Below are positions 1 to 7,964 of a DNA stretch of 64,000 bases, one piece after another (position 1 is the first letter of the stretch; every line of letters starts with the position of its first letter). Position numbers and translations under genes: made by a program. The stretch comes from Candidatus Omnitrophota bacterium. Lineage in GTDB: Bacteria; Omnitrophota; Gorgyraeia; Duberdicusellales; 4484-171. Where the stretch lies: contig JALOCC010000003.1 of NCBI GenBank assembly GCA_023227945.1, positions 1 to 64,000 of the forward strand, in the 5' to 3' direction. A model generated the notes under the pieces. That model worked only from the letters and a program-made list of their open reading frames with translations, was not told the DNA's origin and did not search any database.

Positions 1-353
1 TGACAGTGAAACCACCCTATTAAAAAACAAAAAATAAATTCTTGGCGGCCGCGTTTTTCGCAAAAACTCACAAAGATGGTGGAACGAGGGCGAGAACGCA
101 GGACTGCGAAGTCCGCCCACAGGCGGACGTAGCAGGCCAAAGCCGAATCTGGATAGAATCATTGTGATTTCTCTTTAAAATAATTTAGAATATTATCGCA
201 TAGGCGACCCTGTTTTTATCCAAAGGATAAAAACAGCCCGCAGCCGTTCTCAAAAATATCATCGCTGCCTTAAGCAGCAGGATATTTTTGAGATATATAG
301 CGGCAAGGGGGTAATATATCTTTTGGGCGAACTTGGTTAAAAAAGGAGAGGGG
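1..353. other. gene-free left edge with hairpins
   Basis: I see no credible gene here. The stretch holds two kinds of inverted repeat. One is a GC-rich hairpin at 111-128 (arms GTCCGCC and GGCGGAC, loop CACA). The other is a composite at 210-311, listed separately. The upstream gene, if any, lies outside the window. Confidence 0.6.
210..311 (+). repeat. nested hairpin module, copy 1
   Basis: A first hairpin has arms CTGTTTTTATCC (210-221) and GGATAAAAACAG (225-236). It is followed by a nested one: arms TCTCAAAAATATC (248-260) and GATATTTTTGAGA (281-293) enclose a small hairpin GCTGC/GCAGC (264-278), and the tail reads TATATAGCGGCAAGGGG. Similar hairpin-plus-tail arrangements recur near 1240-1280 and twice in 20715-20840. 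There is no T-run, so this is not a simple terminator. Confidence 0.6.
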
Positions 354-1040
354 ATGGAGCGATTTTTATTAAAAATTAAAACTATTATTAAATTAAACTT
401 ATTCCGAAAAACTAGGATTTTGTTTGTTATTACTGTGTTGTTTCTGTTAGGAACGGCAACTTTGGCTTTTGCTAAATCATCTCAAGAGGAATTGTCCACA
501 GACGATTCTAGCCCGCTTAAAGATGCGGTCATACTTATTATCCGTCACGCGGAAAAACCAACCAGCGGTGTTGAATTATCTCCAGAAGGTGAAAAGCGAG
601 CCAAGGCTTATGTAGGATATTTTCAGAGATTTACAATTGACGGCAAACCTATAAAACTGGATTATTTATTTGCGACAGCCGACTCCGCAAAAAGCCATCG
701 CCCGCGCTTAACCATAACGCCGCTTAGCAAGGCGCTTGGCATTGAAATTGACAGCAGGTTTACGAACGATAATTTTTCGAAATTGGCACAAGAAATCCAG
801 AATCATCCTCACGGTAAAAATATTTTGATCTGTTGGCATCATGGAGAAATTCCTCATCTGCTTTCCGCTCTGGGTGTTGATCCCGAAAAACTCATTCCCA
901 ATGCCAAATGGCCGGAAGATGTGTTTGGTTGGTTAATCCAACTGCGCTACGACAAGAACGGACAATTATTTGACATCAAGCGTATTGACGAAAATTTGTT
1001 GCCAGACGATTTGAACAAAGATACACTGGCTGCGCCTTGA
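354..1040 (+). CDS. membrane-anchored histidine phosphatase superfamily protein
   Basis: A 228-residue protein starting at ATG 354. That start is preferred over an in-frame TTG at 333 because AAGGAG (343-348) sits five bases upstream. Residues about 21-40 form a hydrophobic signal anchor. The RHxxxP-type motif (R64-H65-A-E-K-P) is the phospho-accepting histidine signature of the phosphoglycerate-mutase-like superfamily. The second conserved His is in CWHHGEIPH at about 162-163. The family is mainly phosphatases and mutases; the anchor suggests the domain faces the periplasm. The substrate cannot be told. It stands alone, with repeat-rich spacers on both sides. Confidence 0.8.
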   Translation: MERFLLKIKTIIKLNLFRKTRILFVITVLFLLGTATLAFAKSSQEELSTDDSSPLKDAVILIIRHAEKPTSGVELSPEGEKRAKAYVGYFQRFTIDGKPIKLDYLFATADSAKSHRPRLTITPLSKALGIEIDSRFTNDNFSKLAQEIQNHPHGKNILICWHHGEIPHLLSALGVDPEKLIPNAKWPEDVFGWLIQLRYDKNGQLFDIKRIDENLLPDDLNKDTLAAP

Positions 1041-1070
1041 AATATAATTTTGATTCGACAAAACAGACAT

Positions 1071-1190
1071 CTTAGCGAGGGGACAACCTCTCTAAGCTGC
1101 TACTTCCTTGATAATCACCACTTTTAGCTCTATAATACATATCTGTAGATAGAGAGAGGTTCACTTTGTGGCAAATACGCGGGACCCTTA
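1071..1190 (+). repeat. inter-operon repeat family A, copy 1
   Basis: The upstream arm GCGAGGGGACAACCTCTCT and downstream arm AGAGAGGTTCACTTTGTGG flank a promoter-like core. The arms can pair through CCTCTCT/AGAGAGG. The same plan recurs at about 6790, 7774, 12691, 20600 and 36890. The copy ends in a weak version of the hairpin that is strong in other copies. Confidence 0.7.
1108..1136 (+). promoter_or_regulatory. sigma70-type promoter inside family A copy 1
   Basis: TTGATA (1108-1113), 17 bp, then TATAAT (1131-1136): near-consensus with ideal spacing. The next coding start is 400 bp away and a terminator intervenes at 1325, so the likely product is a short non-coding RNA. Inferred from sequence only. 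Confidence 0.65.
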
Positions 1191-1362
1191 CATAATCTTA
1201 TGAGCGAAGCGAATTAGAGTGTGTTATCCAACCGAGTTCTTAAAATTTTCGAAGAAAATTTTAAGATATACAGCGAGGTTGGACAGTAATTCTCTTCTCT
1301 AGCCACAGAGGAGAGAGGATCAAAGCTCTGATTCCTAACGGTAATCAGGGCTTCTTTATTTG
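1143..1362 (+). ncRNA. putative small RNA, unit 1
   Basis: The predicted transcript runs from the promoter at 1108-1136 to the intrinsic terminator at 1325-1360, about 220 nt. It contains the 5' AGAGAGGTT arm, an inserted long hairpin (TTCTTAAAATTTTC at about 1237 pairing with GAAAATTTTAAGA), then an 87-bp block (1284-1370). That block is repeated at 7888-7974 with only two differences. The block holds a hairpin (CTCTTCTCT with AGAGGAGAG) and the terminator. No open reading frame with a ribosome site lies in it. The short minus-strand frame here has no support. The family is unknown to me. Confidence 0.5.
1325..1360 (+). terminator. intrinsic terminator
   Basis: The stem is GCTCTGATT (1325-1333) with AATCAGGGC (1343-1351), loop CCTAACGGT, followed by TTCTTTATT. 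The same stem-loop occurs at 7929 and 20876. Confidence 0.75.
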
Positions 1363-1375
1363 TCGTCCTGCTGTT

Positions 1376-1411
1376 TTCATTTAGCTGCATACAGAGAGGC
1401 CGTCCCCTTTT
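1376..1411 (+). repeat. family B element, truncated copy
   Basis: This has the 5' part of family B (TTTCATTTAGCTGCATACAG then AGAGAGGCCGTCCCC). It breaks off into TTTTTAAAACC before the conserved loop. The complete relatives are at 8150 and 20946. Confidence 0.5.
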
Positions 1412-1426
1412 TAAAACCAAAATATC

Positions 1427-1454
1427 TTGCCATAGCGCCATATTTCTATATAAT
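1427..1454 (+). promoter_or_regulatory. sigma70-type promoter, family A copy 2
   Basis: TTGCCA (1427-1432), 16 bp, TATAAT (1449-1454). It is followed at 1461 by GGAGAGGTTTTTCCTTGTGG and AATACGAGCG, the downstream half of family A. Here the CTTGT/ACGAG hairpin keeps pairing through a G-U. It probably drives the beta-barrel gene at 1535. Confidence 0.6.
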
Positions 1455-1534
1455 TCTTTTGGAGAGGTTTTTCCTTGTGGAATACGAGCGTGGCCTGTCT
1501 TTTCTACGCAAAGCCCCTTAAGCCTTACGAGCAT

Positions 1535-2329
1535 ATGAAAAAATATCTAATATTTATTTTAATAAGTACGATAGTTGTAACGGCTGTTCCTGTTCGAGCT
1601 GCCAGCGTGGGGAGCCCGAAAACAGAGGGGCAGGGAAAAATTGCAGTTACAGCGGAGTGGTCGTATATTTTTAACCGTGATTTGGATTTTAAAAAAGCAA
1701 CACGCCCTGCCGGTGCTGAAAGTTACATACCGGAAAGCTTCCAGATAGTTAAGGGGTATAATACTGCAGCTAAGGTTTCCTACGGCTTGTTTGATGCTAT
1801 GGATGTATATATAAAATTAGGCGTTGCGGATTATGATTTAAAAGGAGACGTTTACGTAGGTGACATTAAGCATGTTGTAGAAAATTTATCCGGCGCAAAC
1901 GCGTTTCTTTATGGCGGCGGTTTTAAGTTGGCCCAGGAATTAAAAGACGGATGGATTGTTGGTTTTGATGCGCAATATCTTACATCAGCTAATGATTTAG
2001 ATTTTCGCGCGGTCAATATAATTTCTGGGGCCACTTCTGTTGCCAAATATATTGACTGCAGAATACAAGAATGGCACGTCGCCCCTTATCTTGCCAAAAA
2101 AATTGCAAACTTTACACCATATTTTGGCGCAAAATATTCCGCATTAAGGCTAACCCAGGCCGAACCTAATGATCCAAAGCGCTGGGATGATTTAGTATTT
2201 AATGCTGATTGCAATGTTGGTGTATTTACTGGCTTAGACTGGAATTTTGCAAAGAATTTTACGCTAAACATAGAAGGCAGGTTTGTCGACGAAACCGCAA
2301 TGAGCATTGGCGTAGAATACAAATTCTAG
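1535..2329 (+). CDS. outer-membrane beta-barrel protein
   Basis: A 264-residue protein. The start is set at ATG 1535 because a signal peptide begins there: MKKYLIFILIS, with likely cleavage after VPVRA at about residue 22. An upstream in-frame GTG at 1475 would add repeat-derived sequence. No Shine-Dalgarno is evident. The mature part alternates short aromatic/glycine strands and ends in GVEYKF, a C-terminal aromatic typical of barrel proteins recognised by BamA. The role is unknown (porin-like or structural). A family A promoter lies 80 bp upstream. Confidence 0.7.
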   Translation: MKKYLIFILISTIVVTAVPVRAASVGSPKTEGQGKIAVTAEWSYIFNRDLDFKKATRPAGAESYIPESFQIVKGYNTAAKVSYGLFDAMDVYIKLGVADYDLKGDVYVGDIKHVVENLSGANAFLYGGGFKLAQELKDGWIVGFDAQYLTSANDLDFRAVNIISGATSVAKYIDCRIQEWHVAPYLAKKIANFTPYFGAKYSALRLTQAEPNDPKRWDDLVFNADCNVGVFTGLDWNFAKNFTLNIEGRFVDETAMSIGVEYKF

Positions 2330-2379
2330 TTTTAAAAAATCTAGCAGTAATTCTGAAAATTGAGGAAATCTGTAAACAT

Positions 2380-2570
2380 ATTCGGATAGGGAATAATCTC
2401 TCAGATCTTCCAATGGCCACGTACGGAGACCCCCCCCTGGGGATTATCTCTGTTCTTCGAAGTGGATAAAGAAGGGTTCTCTAACCTTTCAAGAGCTGTT
2501 TACAGAGAGGCCATTCCCTTGTGGATTTTTCTGTCCTTCTTCCGGGGACCACCCCCGCTATTTAACCCAT
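2380..2570 (+). repeat. two tandem family B elements
   Basis: Two related units: about 2412-2480 (diverged, with GGGGATTATCTCTGTTCTTC) and 2493-2548 (AGCTGTTTACAGAGAGGCC, then CCCTTGTGG and ATTTTTCTGTCCTTC). The reading frames that cross this stretch have no start signals and are taken as spurious. Confidence 0.55.
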
Positions 2571-2581
2571 GCCTTATCTTC

Positions 2582-2609
2582 TTGAGGTTGAGAATGACAG
2601 TGGTACAAT
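2582..2609 (+). promoter_or_regulatory. promoter candidate for the sensor kinase
   Basis: TTGAGG (2582-2587), 16 bp, TACAAT (2604-2609); an overlapping TATAAT lies at 2609-2614. Either places the transcript start within about 15 bases of the coding start, giving a very short or absent leader. Confidence 0.45.
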
Positions 2610-2630
2610 ATAATTTTATAACTATTGCAT

Positions 2631-3662
2631 ATGCAAAAAACAAAGATTCTGCGGAATAAAATTTATCCCTATCTAATTAGTATAGGGCTTGTTTTTTTTA
2701 CGACTTTGTTGGGTGAGTTTGTTAAAAGAAGACTTGAACCGACAAATATTGTAATGTTTTATTTGTTGGTTGTAGTAATAGTCGCTATTCGATGGGGGCA
2801 GGGACCGGCGATTGTAACTTCCATATTGAGTGTTCTTACGTTTGATTTCTTTCTAATCCCGCCATACCTAACGTTAAATGTTCACGATTTCGAATATCTT
2901 TTTACTTTTGCAGTTTTTCTGGTGGTTGGAATCATTGTCAGCACTCTAGCTTCGAAAGTAAGAGAACAAATTATTCAGCGCCAGACCGAAAAGCTACATT
3001 CAGCGCTTCTTAATTCCATTTCCCATGATTTTAAAACTCCCCTTGCTTCGATTACCGGAGCTTTAAGTGCTTTTTTGGATAGTAACTCAAGGCTTGACGC
3101 GCAGCAAGTCAAGGAACTCTTAGAAACAGCTCGGGGTGAATCCGAAAGGCTCAATCTCCTTGTTAATAATCTCTTAGATATGACCAGAACAGAATCAGGA
3201 GTGTTACGGATTTCTAAAAAGCCATGCGATTTAAGAGATTTTATGGGGGCGTGTTTTGAACAATTTAAAAGCAGAATAGGCAGTCGAAACATAGAGATAG
3301 AGTTTCCTAAAGATATGCCAGAGGTCGCCGTAGATTTTCCGTATATGCTTAAGGCGTTTATGAATATTATTGATAACGCTTTAAAGTATTCTCCTGATGG
3401 TTCTCCGGTTGAAGTCGTGGGCTCTTGCATAGGTCGTAAAGTGCAAATTGTCGTACGTGATCACGGTTGCGGGATACCCAAAGAAGATTTAGGGCACATT
3501 TTTGATAAATTTTACCGCGTACGAAATGCAGGGAACATATTAGGTACCGGTTTGGGTTTGAGTATTTCAAAAAACATTATCGAAGCCCATGGCGGCTGCA
3601 TTAGCGCGGAGAGCATTCTTGGTAAAGGCGCCACATTTATTGTAGAGTTTCCAACAGAATAA
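2631..3662 (+). CDS. KdpD-like sensor histidine kinase, N-terminally short
   Basis: A 343-residue kinase with four predicted helices in the first 110 residues, of the DUF4118 type found in KdpD. HisKA follows with SISHDFKTPL (phospho-acceptor H132), then a HATPase domain with N box NIIDNALKYSPDG, G1 VRDHGCGIP, F box FDKFYR and G2 GTGLGLSI. Full KdpD is about 890 residues; the KdpD sensor, USP-like and GAF parts are missing. The start is ATG 2631; a TTG six bases upstream is possible. No ribosome site is visible, which fits a leaderless transcript. It is followed after five bases by its response regulator, and then by K+ uptake genes. Confidence 0.85.
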   Translation: MQKTKILRNKIYPYLISIGLVFFTTLLGEFVKRRLEPTNIVMFYLLVVVIVAIRWGQGPAIVTSILSVLTFDFFLIPPYLTLNVHDFEYLFTFAVFLVVGIIVSTLASKVREQIIQRQTEKLHSALLNSISHDFKTPLASITGALSAFLDSNSRLDAQQVKELLETARGESERLNLLVNNLLDMTRTESGVLRISKKPCDLRDFMGACFEQFKSRIGSRNIEIEFPKDMPEVAVDFPYMLKAFMNIIDNALKYSPDGSPVEVVGSCIGRKVQIVVRDHGCGIPKEDLGHIFDKFYRVRNAGNILGTGLGLSISKNIIEAHGGCISAESILGKGATFIVEFPTE

Positions 3663-3667
3663 AATTT

Positions 3668-4369
3668 ATGGCAGAACAAGTAAAGTTACGAATCCTGGTA
3701 GTGGACGACGAAAAGTCAATCCGTAATTTCCTTAAAACATCACTTTCGGCATATGGTTATACTGTCTTTGAGGCTGTGGAAGGAAAAGAAGCTTTAATGG
3801 ATTCTATCGAAAAGCACCCGGATGTCATAATCCTAGATTTGGGGCTCCCAGACATGGATGGCAAAGAAGTTATTGTCAAGATACGAAAGCGAACAAAGAC
3901 ACCGATAATAATTTTATCGGTTCGGGATGATCCGTCAGAAAAGATCGCTGCCTTGGATGTGGGGGCAGATGATTATCTTACTAAGCCTTTTTCAGTCGGA
4001 GAGCTTTTGGCGCGCTTAAAGGCGGTTATGAGGCGTCTTGTGCCGGTTGAAAAAAATGAAATATTAACTTCCGGAAAACTTAAAATGGATATTACAAGGC
4101 GCCAGGTAAATCTTAATAATAGTGAAGTCAATTTATCACCTACCGAATATGACATTCTTAAATTGCTGATTTTTAATGCCGGTAAAGTAATTACTCACAA
4201 ACAGATTCTTCGCGATATATGGGGCAAAACAGAGGATTATGAGGGCATTTTGCATCTGCTACGGGTAACAATAAGTAATTTACGCAGTAAAATCGAACCC
4301 AATCCCGACCGACCGACTTATATCCTCACAGAACCAGGCGTGGGGTATCGCCTACGTTCCGATGACTAA
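3668..4369 (+). CDS. KdpE-like response regulator (OmpR family)
   Basis: A 233-residue regulator. The receiver domain has acidic pair D13-D14, phospho-acceptor D57 in IILDLGLPDMDG and DDYLTKPF. A C-terminal winged-helix Trans_reg_C domain ends in GVGYRLRSDD. It is the partner of the kinase five bases upstream. By family it is expected to activate potassium uptake, here TrkH, since no kdpFABC is present in the window. Confidence 0.88.
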   Translation: MAEQVKLRILVVDDEKSIRNFLKTSLSAYGYTVFEAVEGKEALMDSIEKHPDVIILDLGLPDMDGKEVIVKIRKRTKTPIIILSVRDDPSEKIAALDVGADDYLTKPFSVGELLARLKAVMRRLVPVEKNEILTSGKLKMDITRRQVNLNNSEVNLSPTEYDILKLLIFNAGKVITHKQILRDIWGKTEDYEGILHLLRVTISNLRSKIEPNPDRPTYILTEPGVGYRLRSDD

Positions 4370-4455
4370 CCATTCATTTTGACCTTTTTTTGACTTGTCC
4401 TTTCTTTCTACCAAGCGTATCGTAAATTAGATAAAAATATAGGTTTTTAATTAAG

Positions 4456-4480
4456 CCAGAGTGTTTTACCTCTGGTTTTT
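4456..4480 (+). terminator. intrinsic terminator
   Basis: CCAGAG (4456-4461), loop TGTTTTAC, CTCTGG (4470-4475), then TTTTT. It separates the two-component genes from the TrkH pair, or attenuates the latter. Confidence 0.6.
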
Positions 4481-4516
4481 GTCTGTTTAGAGCTTTTGTT
4501 AGGGAGGCTGCAGACC

Positions 4517-4636
4517 ATGAAAAAAATAAAGAATCTTTATAATGTGGCGCTTGGGATTTTTTTTGAAGCGATATACGTAATCGTAATTATTGGCATAGGG
4601 TTTGTATTTGTATACGCAATTAAATTGATAAGATGA
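4517..4636 (+). CDS. 39-residue single-helix membrane peptide next to TrkH
   Basis: It begins MKKIKNLYNVALG and has one long hydrophobic helix (about residues 12-35) ending in KLIR. GGGAGG at 4502-4507 lies nine bases before the ATG. The stop overlaps the TrkH start as ATGA, so the two are translationally coupled. Its size and position recall KdpF, the small stabilising subunit of KdpABC, but here the partner is TrkH. No sequence homology is claimed. Confidence 0.6.
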   Translation: MKKIKNLYNVALGIFFEAIYVIVIIGIGFVFVYAIKLIR

Positions 4637-6138
4637 TACTTAAGCCTCACTTAAGCGACATTAAAAATATAGGCTATTATCTGGGCAGGATAATTCTTGG
4701 TATCGGTTTTACAATGTTCTTGCCGTTCATAGCAGGGCTTATTCTGTTTAAAGAATCTAATCCGGCATTTGATTTCTTAATTAGTGCCAGTATTACCATA
4801 TTCATTGGTTTGATTTTAAGTTGGTTATGTAAAACCGATAAAAACTTACATACAGGACCGGCCATGGTCGTGATTGCTTCTTCGTGGTTGGCGGCAATGG
4901 CTCTTAGCGCTATACCGTTAATTCTTAGCGGCCACTATAAATCATTTCTTGATGCTTGCTTTGAGACTATGTCCGGTTTTACTACAACTGGGCTAACTCT
5001 TGTGCAAGATTTAGATCATCTTTCACGAACGCATAACCTATGGCGTCATTTAGGGCCTTTTTTGGGAGGACAAGGAATAGCTATTATCGCGATTACATTT
5101 TTACTCGGCGGTACCAACGGTTCACTGAATTTATATCTCGGAGAAGGTCGTGACGAAAAATTAGTTCCTAATGTAATGCATACAGCACGTTTTATTTGGG
5201 CTATTAGTATAGCATATTTGATTTTAGGAACTATTGTTTTGGGGCTGATAGGGATGTCTATAGGATTAAAGCCGCAAAGTGCGTTTTTCCATGCCATCTG
5301 CATATTTATGGCCGGATTTGATACGGCAGGTTTTGCTCCTCAGTCAACTAATATCCTTTACTATCACAGCCTGATATTTGAAATCGCCACAATTTTCTTT
5401 ATGGTTATGGGATCTCTCAATTTTAATTTGCATTATCAGATTTGGACAGGAAATTTCAAAGAAATATGGAAAAATATAGAAACGCGGACATTTTTGCTTA
5501 TACTCATGATTGTTTCTTTGATTGTCATGGCCGGATTAAAACGATTGGGAGTCTATTCGGATGGGGTGATGCTATTTCGTAAGGGGTTTTATCAGATTAT
5601 TTCGGGTCAAACCACAACCGGATATGTAACGATATACGCCCAGCAATTTTTTAAAGAGTGGGGGGATTTAGCTTTAACCGGAATTATTATCGCTATGGCA
5701 TCGGGAGGATGTGTGTGTTCTACGGCAGGCGGCATTAAAATGTTACGTATAGGAATTATTTATAAGGCATTAAGACAAGATATAAAAAGTTTTATGCTTC
5801 CGCCAAAAGCCGTTTTTGTACAAAAGTTTCATCATATAAAAACTATTCTTGTAGAAGATAAACAAGTACGAGCAGTATTAATTGTTACCATGGGATATTT
5901 TTTTCTTTATGGATTGGGTACTCTTATAGGTGTAGTGCTGGGATATCCTTTTCTGGAATCTCTTTTTGAATCAACTTCTGCAGCTGGCAACGTTGGGCTC
6001 TCCTGTGGCATAACTGATGCAAGTATGCCGGTAATTTTAAAAATCACCTACATCATTGAAATGTGGGCCGGCAGGTTGGAGCTGATGTCGGTTTTTGCGC
6101 TTGCTGGATTTTTCGTGTCTTTAGTGAAGGGGAAATAA
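4633..6138 (+). CDS. trkH: TrkH-type potassium uptake channel subunit
   Basis: A 501-residue polytopic membrane protein with the four pore-loop signatures of the Trk/Ktr/HKT superfamily: TTTGLT, DTAGFA, QTTTGYV and AGNVGLS, each carrying the selectivity glycine. It moves K+ (or Na+) across the inner membrane. The usual cytoplasmic gating partner TrkA is not in this window. It follows the small peptide with an ATGA overlap and lies just behind the KdpDE-like pair, which is its probable regulator. Confidence 0.9.
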   Translation: MILKPHLSDIKNIGYYLGRIILGIGFTMFLPFIAGLILFKESNPAFDFLISASITIFIGLILSWLCKTDKNLHTGPAMVVIASSWLAAMALSAIPLILSGHYKSFLDACFETMSGFTTTGLTLVQDLDHLSRTHNLWRHLGPFLGGQGIAIIAITFLLGGTNGSLNLYLGEGRDEKLVPNVMHTARFIWAISIAYLILGTIVLGLIGMSIGLKPQSAFFHAICIFMAGFDTAGFAPQSTNILYYHSLIFEIATIFFMVMGSLNFNLHYQIWTGNFKEIWKNIETRTFLLILMIVSLIVMAGLKRLGVYSDGVMLFRKGFYQIISGQTTTGYVTIYAQQFFKEWGDLALTGIIIAMASGGCVCSTAGGIKMLRIGIIYKALRQDIKSFMLPPKAVFVQKFHHIKTILVEDKQVRAVLIVTMGYFFLYGLGTLIGVVLGYPFLESLFESTSAAGNVGLSCGITDASMPVILKITYIIEMWAGRLELMSVFALAGFFVSLVKGK

Positions 6139-6140
6139 AA

Positions 6141-6632
6141 ATGAAAAAAGTTGTTCTGTCCGGCATATTTTTTATGTGGCTTATTCTTTTGAGCTATAAC
6201 TGCCATGCTCAAGCGATGGTGAGCTTAGACTTACTGAATAATACTAAAAAGTATGATGGTAAGAAAGTTCTTTATAAAGGTGAAGTTGTAGGCGACATTA
6301 TGATGCGCGCCGATCATGTTTGGTTGCACGTGAATGATGGTAATATTGCGATTGGCATCTGGGCTTCAAATGCTTTAACTAAAAATATTTCTTATGCGGG
6401 GGATTATCAAAAAAGAGGAGATATCGTAGAGGTCTCCGGAACATTTCATCGCAGTTGTGCGGAGCATGGAGGCGATCTTGATATCCATGCTGACATTATA
6501 AAGATAATTACCTCCGGAGCCATTGTTATTAAACCAATTAATAACAAAAAGATTTACCTAGGGGTGGGTCTGTTAATAATAGTTCTATTGTTGTATGTAT
6601 TAAAAAAGTTTTTCCAAAACAAAAAACAATAA
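6141..6632 (+). CDS. exported OB-fold-like protein with C-terminal membrane helix
   Basis: 163 residues, ATG 6141 with AGGGG a few bases upstream; the stop of TrkH is two bases before. It has a signal peptide (residues 1-23, ending CHAQA), a core with YDGKKVLYKGEVVGD and GDIVEVSGTFHRSC, and a hydrophobic tail helix (about 139-157) followed by KKFFQNKKQ. The core pattern (KxVxYKGEVVG ... VEVSGTFH) resembles small OB-fold domains and is echoed in the lipoprotein at 10323. The function is unknown. It is probably co-transcribed with trkH. Confidence 0.55.
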   Translation: MKKVVLSGIFFMWLILLSYNCHAQAMVSLDLLNNTKKYDGKKVLYKGEVVGDIMMRADHVWLHVNDGNIAIGIWASNALTKNISYAGDYQKRGDIVEVSGTFHRSCAEHGGDLDIHADIIKIITSGAIVIKPINNKKIYLGVGLLIIVLLLYVLKKFFQNKKQ

Positions 6633-6679
6633 TTCCGCTTATTACAATCAATATAATGAATACAGCATCAAAGGAACGG

Positions 6680-6902
6680 ATTTATCGTCAATGTCCAGCT
6701 TAACGGAGGCAGATATTCCTATCCTATAACAGTACAATAATTTGCATAATTTCCAGCCCAAAATAACCGGACAAAGCGGACAACTTTAGCGAGGGAATAC
6801 CTCTCTAAAACCCAAATATCTTGCCACAACACCACATTGCCTATATAATTCTTCTATATAAATAAAGAGAGGTTTCCCCTCGCGGAATACGAGTGGGGCC
6901 CC
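6680..6902 (+). repeat. inter-operon repeat family A, copy 3 (most complete)
   Basis: The modules in order are TCAATGTCC (6688), TTTCCAGCCCAAAATAACC (about 6750), GGACAAAG, upstream arm GCGAGGGAATACCTCTCT (6790-6806), promoter core, downstream arm AGAGAGGTTTCCCCTCG, and hairpin CTCG/CGAG with a GGGGCCCC end. The arms CGAGGG/CCCTCG and CCTCTCT/AGAGAGG are mutually complementary across the promoter. Confidence 0.7.
6821..6849 (+). promoter_or_regulatory. sigma70-type promoter in family A copy 3
   Basis: TTGCCA (6821-6826), 17 bp, TATAAT (6844-6849). It lies 105 bp before the nuclease-like gene and no terminator intervenes, so it probably drives that gene. Confidence 0.65.
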
Positions 6903-6954
6903 AACTTATTCGAGTTTTTGTAAGTTCTTATAATTTATAAAGAAGGAGTAAAAA

Positions 6955-7728
6955 ATGTTATATTATCAACCAACAGATGAAAATTCCTTGCGTCATTTGT
7001 TTGCTTGCGCTGAGGAGATATTGAAAATTTCATATTTGGGGCAAGTGCCTAATGAATACGGATATGATGATAGCCCTGATTGTTTGGTGCTTGATAAGCG
7101 AAATGAGGATAGGTATGAAATAAAAAGGTGTGAATTTAAATGGGATCTCAAAAATGGAAGTGCCGATTTCGCGCATAATGGTAAGTTTGATATCGCGATT
7201 ATATGGGATTTGCCAGGACATATTCCCCAAGAAAAGCTAGAAAGTGAATTGAGAGAAAATAATGGATGTACAGAGATAATTATTTTAAAAGAAAAACAGA
7301 GTTTTTATAAATTGAACTTATATCCTACAAAAATAGAAGAAATAAAGAAACAGTTATTAATAAAGGAGTTAGACAAGTTTAGAGAAAAAATTCTTGGCCT
7401 AGAGTTAGCAACAGTTCACGCGGCCTATATAGCGGCTAAACGAACTAAATTTTCGCTAGATGCGGTGTTAGGCTATTTAACTAAGAAATTCCCAGAAGTG
7501 GAAAAAATGGCTCCCCAAGGTAGGGCGAATGTCGTTACTGCTCTTGTCCAAATGAAGTTAATAAAAAGACTACATGGAAGATATTATCAGTGGTCAGGAA
7601 ATATTTCTCCTGCTCGTGCGTCCGCAGAGATTGAAAAAATATTACGTGATAACTTTGAGGTAGAAATTCCTAATATGAATGGTGTGGATTTTACATCTTT
7701 AATAAAGAAGAAAAGAAGAAAAACCTGA
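6955..7728 (+). CDS. PD-(D/E)XK-like nuclease candidate with C-terminal winged helix
   Basis: 257 residues with a strong GAAGGAG site. The N-terminal half reads SPDCLVLDK at 40-48, then YEIKRCEFKW at 54-63, giving P41-D42 and E55-x-K57. This spacing and hydrophobic framing match the PD-(D/E)XK fold of restriction and repair nucleases. Residues about 150-230 look helical with a possible winged-helix DNA-binding part. I do not recognise a named family. No methyltransferase or other restriction gene is beside it; it is flanked by family A repeats on both sides. It could instead be an inactive nuclease-fold regulator. Confidence 0.45.
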   Translation: MLYYQPTDENSLRHLFACAEEILKISYLGQVPNEYGYDDSPDCLVLDKRNEDRYEIKRCEFKWDLKNGSADFAHNGKFDIAIIWDLPGHIPQEKLESELRENNGCTEIIILKEKQSFYKLNLYPTKIEEIKKQLLIKELDKFREKILGLELATVHAAYIAAKRTKFSLDAVLGYLTKKFPEVEKMAPQGRANVVTALVQMKLIKRLHGRYYQWSGNISPARASAEIEKILRDNFEVEIPNMNGVDFTSLIKKKRRKT

Positions 7729-7772
7729 ACCAATTGAAAAAGGCTATTTTTAACGCCTACTATACAGAAATA

Positions 7773-7888
7773 AACGAGGGATTATCTCTCTAAAGTTGCA
7801 ATATTGAGCATATATCAAGGTAACTCCTATGTATAAGCTTTATTAGTGAGCAGAGAGGTTTCCCCTCGTGGTATACGAGTGGGGCCCC
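7773..7888 (+). repeat. inter-operon repeat family A, copy 4
   Basis: The arms ACGAGGGATTATCTCTCT and AGAGAGGTTTCCCCTCG are present. The promoter core has decayed (only a TATAAG at 7832). The downstream hairpin is the best in the window: CTCGT/ACGAG around a GGTAT loop, inside CCC/GGG. Confidence 0.65.
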
Positions 7889-7964
7889 AGTAATTCTCTT
7901 CTCTAGCCACAGAGGAGAGAGGATCAAAGCCCTGATTCCTAACGGTAATCAGGGCTTCTTTATT
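7845..7964 (+). ncRNA. putative small RNA, unit 2
   Basis: It has the same architecture as unit 1 without the inserted hairpin: AGAGAGGTTT, hairpin, CCCCAGTAATT, a CTCTTCTCT/AGAGGAGAG hairpin and the shared terminator. The 87 bp 7888-7974 equal 1284-1370 except at two positions. The promoter is weak here, so this copy may be silent. Confidence 0.4.
7929..7964 (+). terminator. intrinsic terminator
   Basis: GCCCTGATT (7929-7937) pairs with AATCAGGGC (7947-7955), followed by TTCTTTATT. Compared with 1325, the T at 1327 is a C here, turning a U-G pair into C-G. Confidence 0.75.

Noticed and set aside
1214-1534. Minus-strand open frame of 106 codons over the repeats
   Set aside because: It crosses a promoter, a terminator and two repeat families and has no start signals; better explained by the repeat sequence.
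2462-2659. Plus-strand frame over family B repeats
   Set aside because: It is made of repeat sequence, has no ribosome site and overlaps the kinase start.
4370-4516. c-di-AMP (ydaO) riboswitch before trkH
   Set aside because: The spacer is short and shows only a terminator; none of the ydaO core elements are seen.
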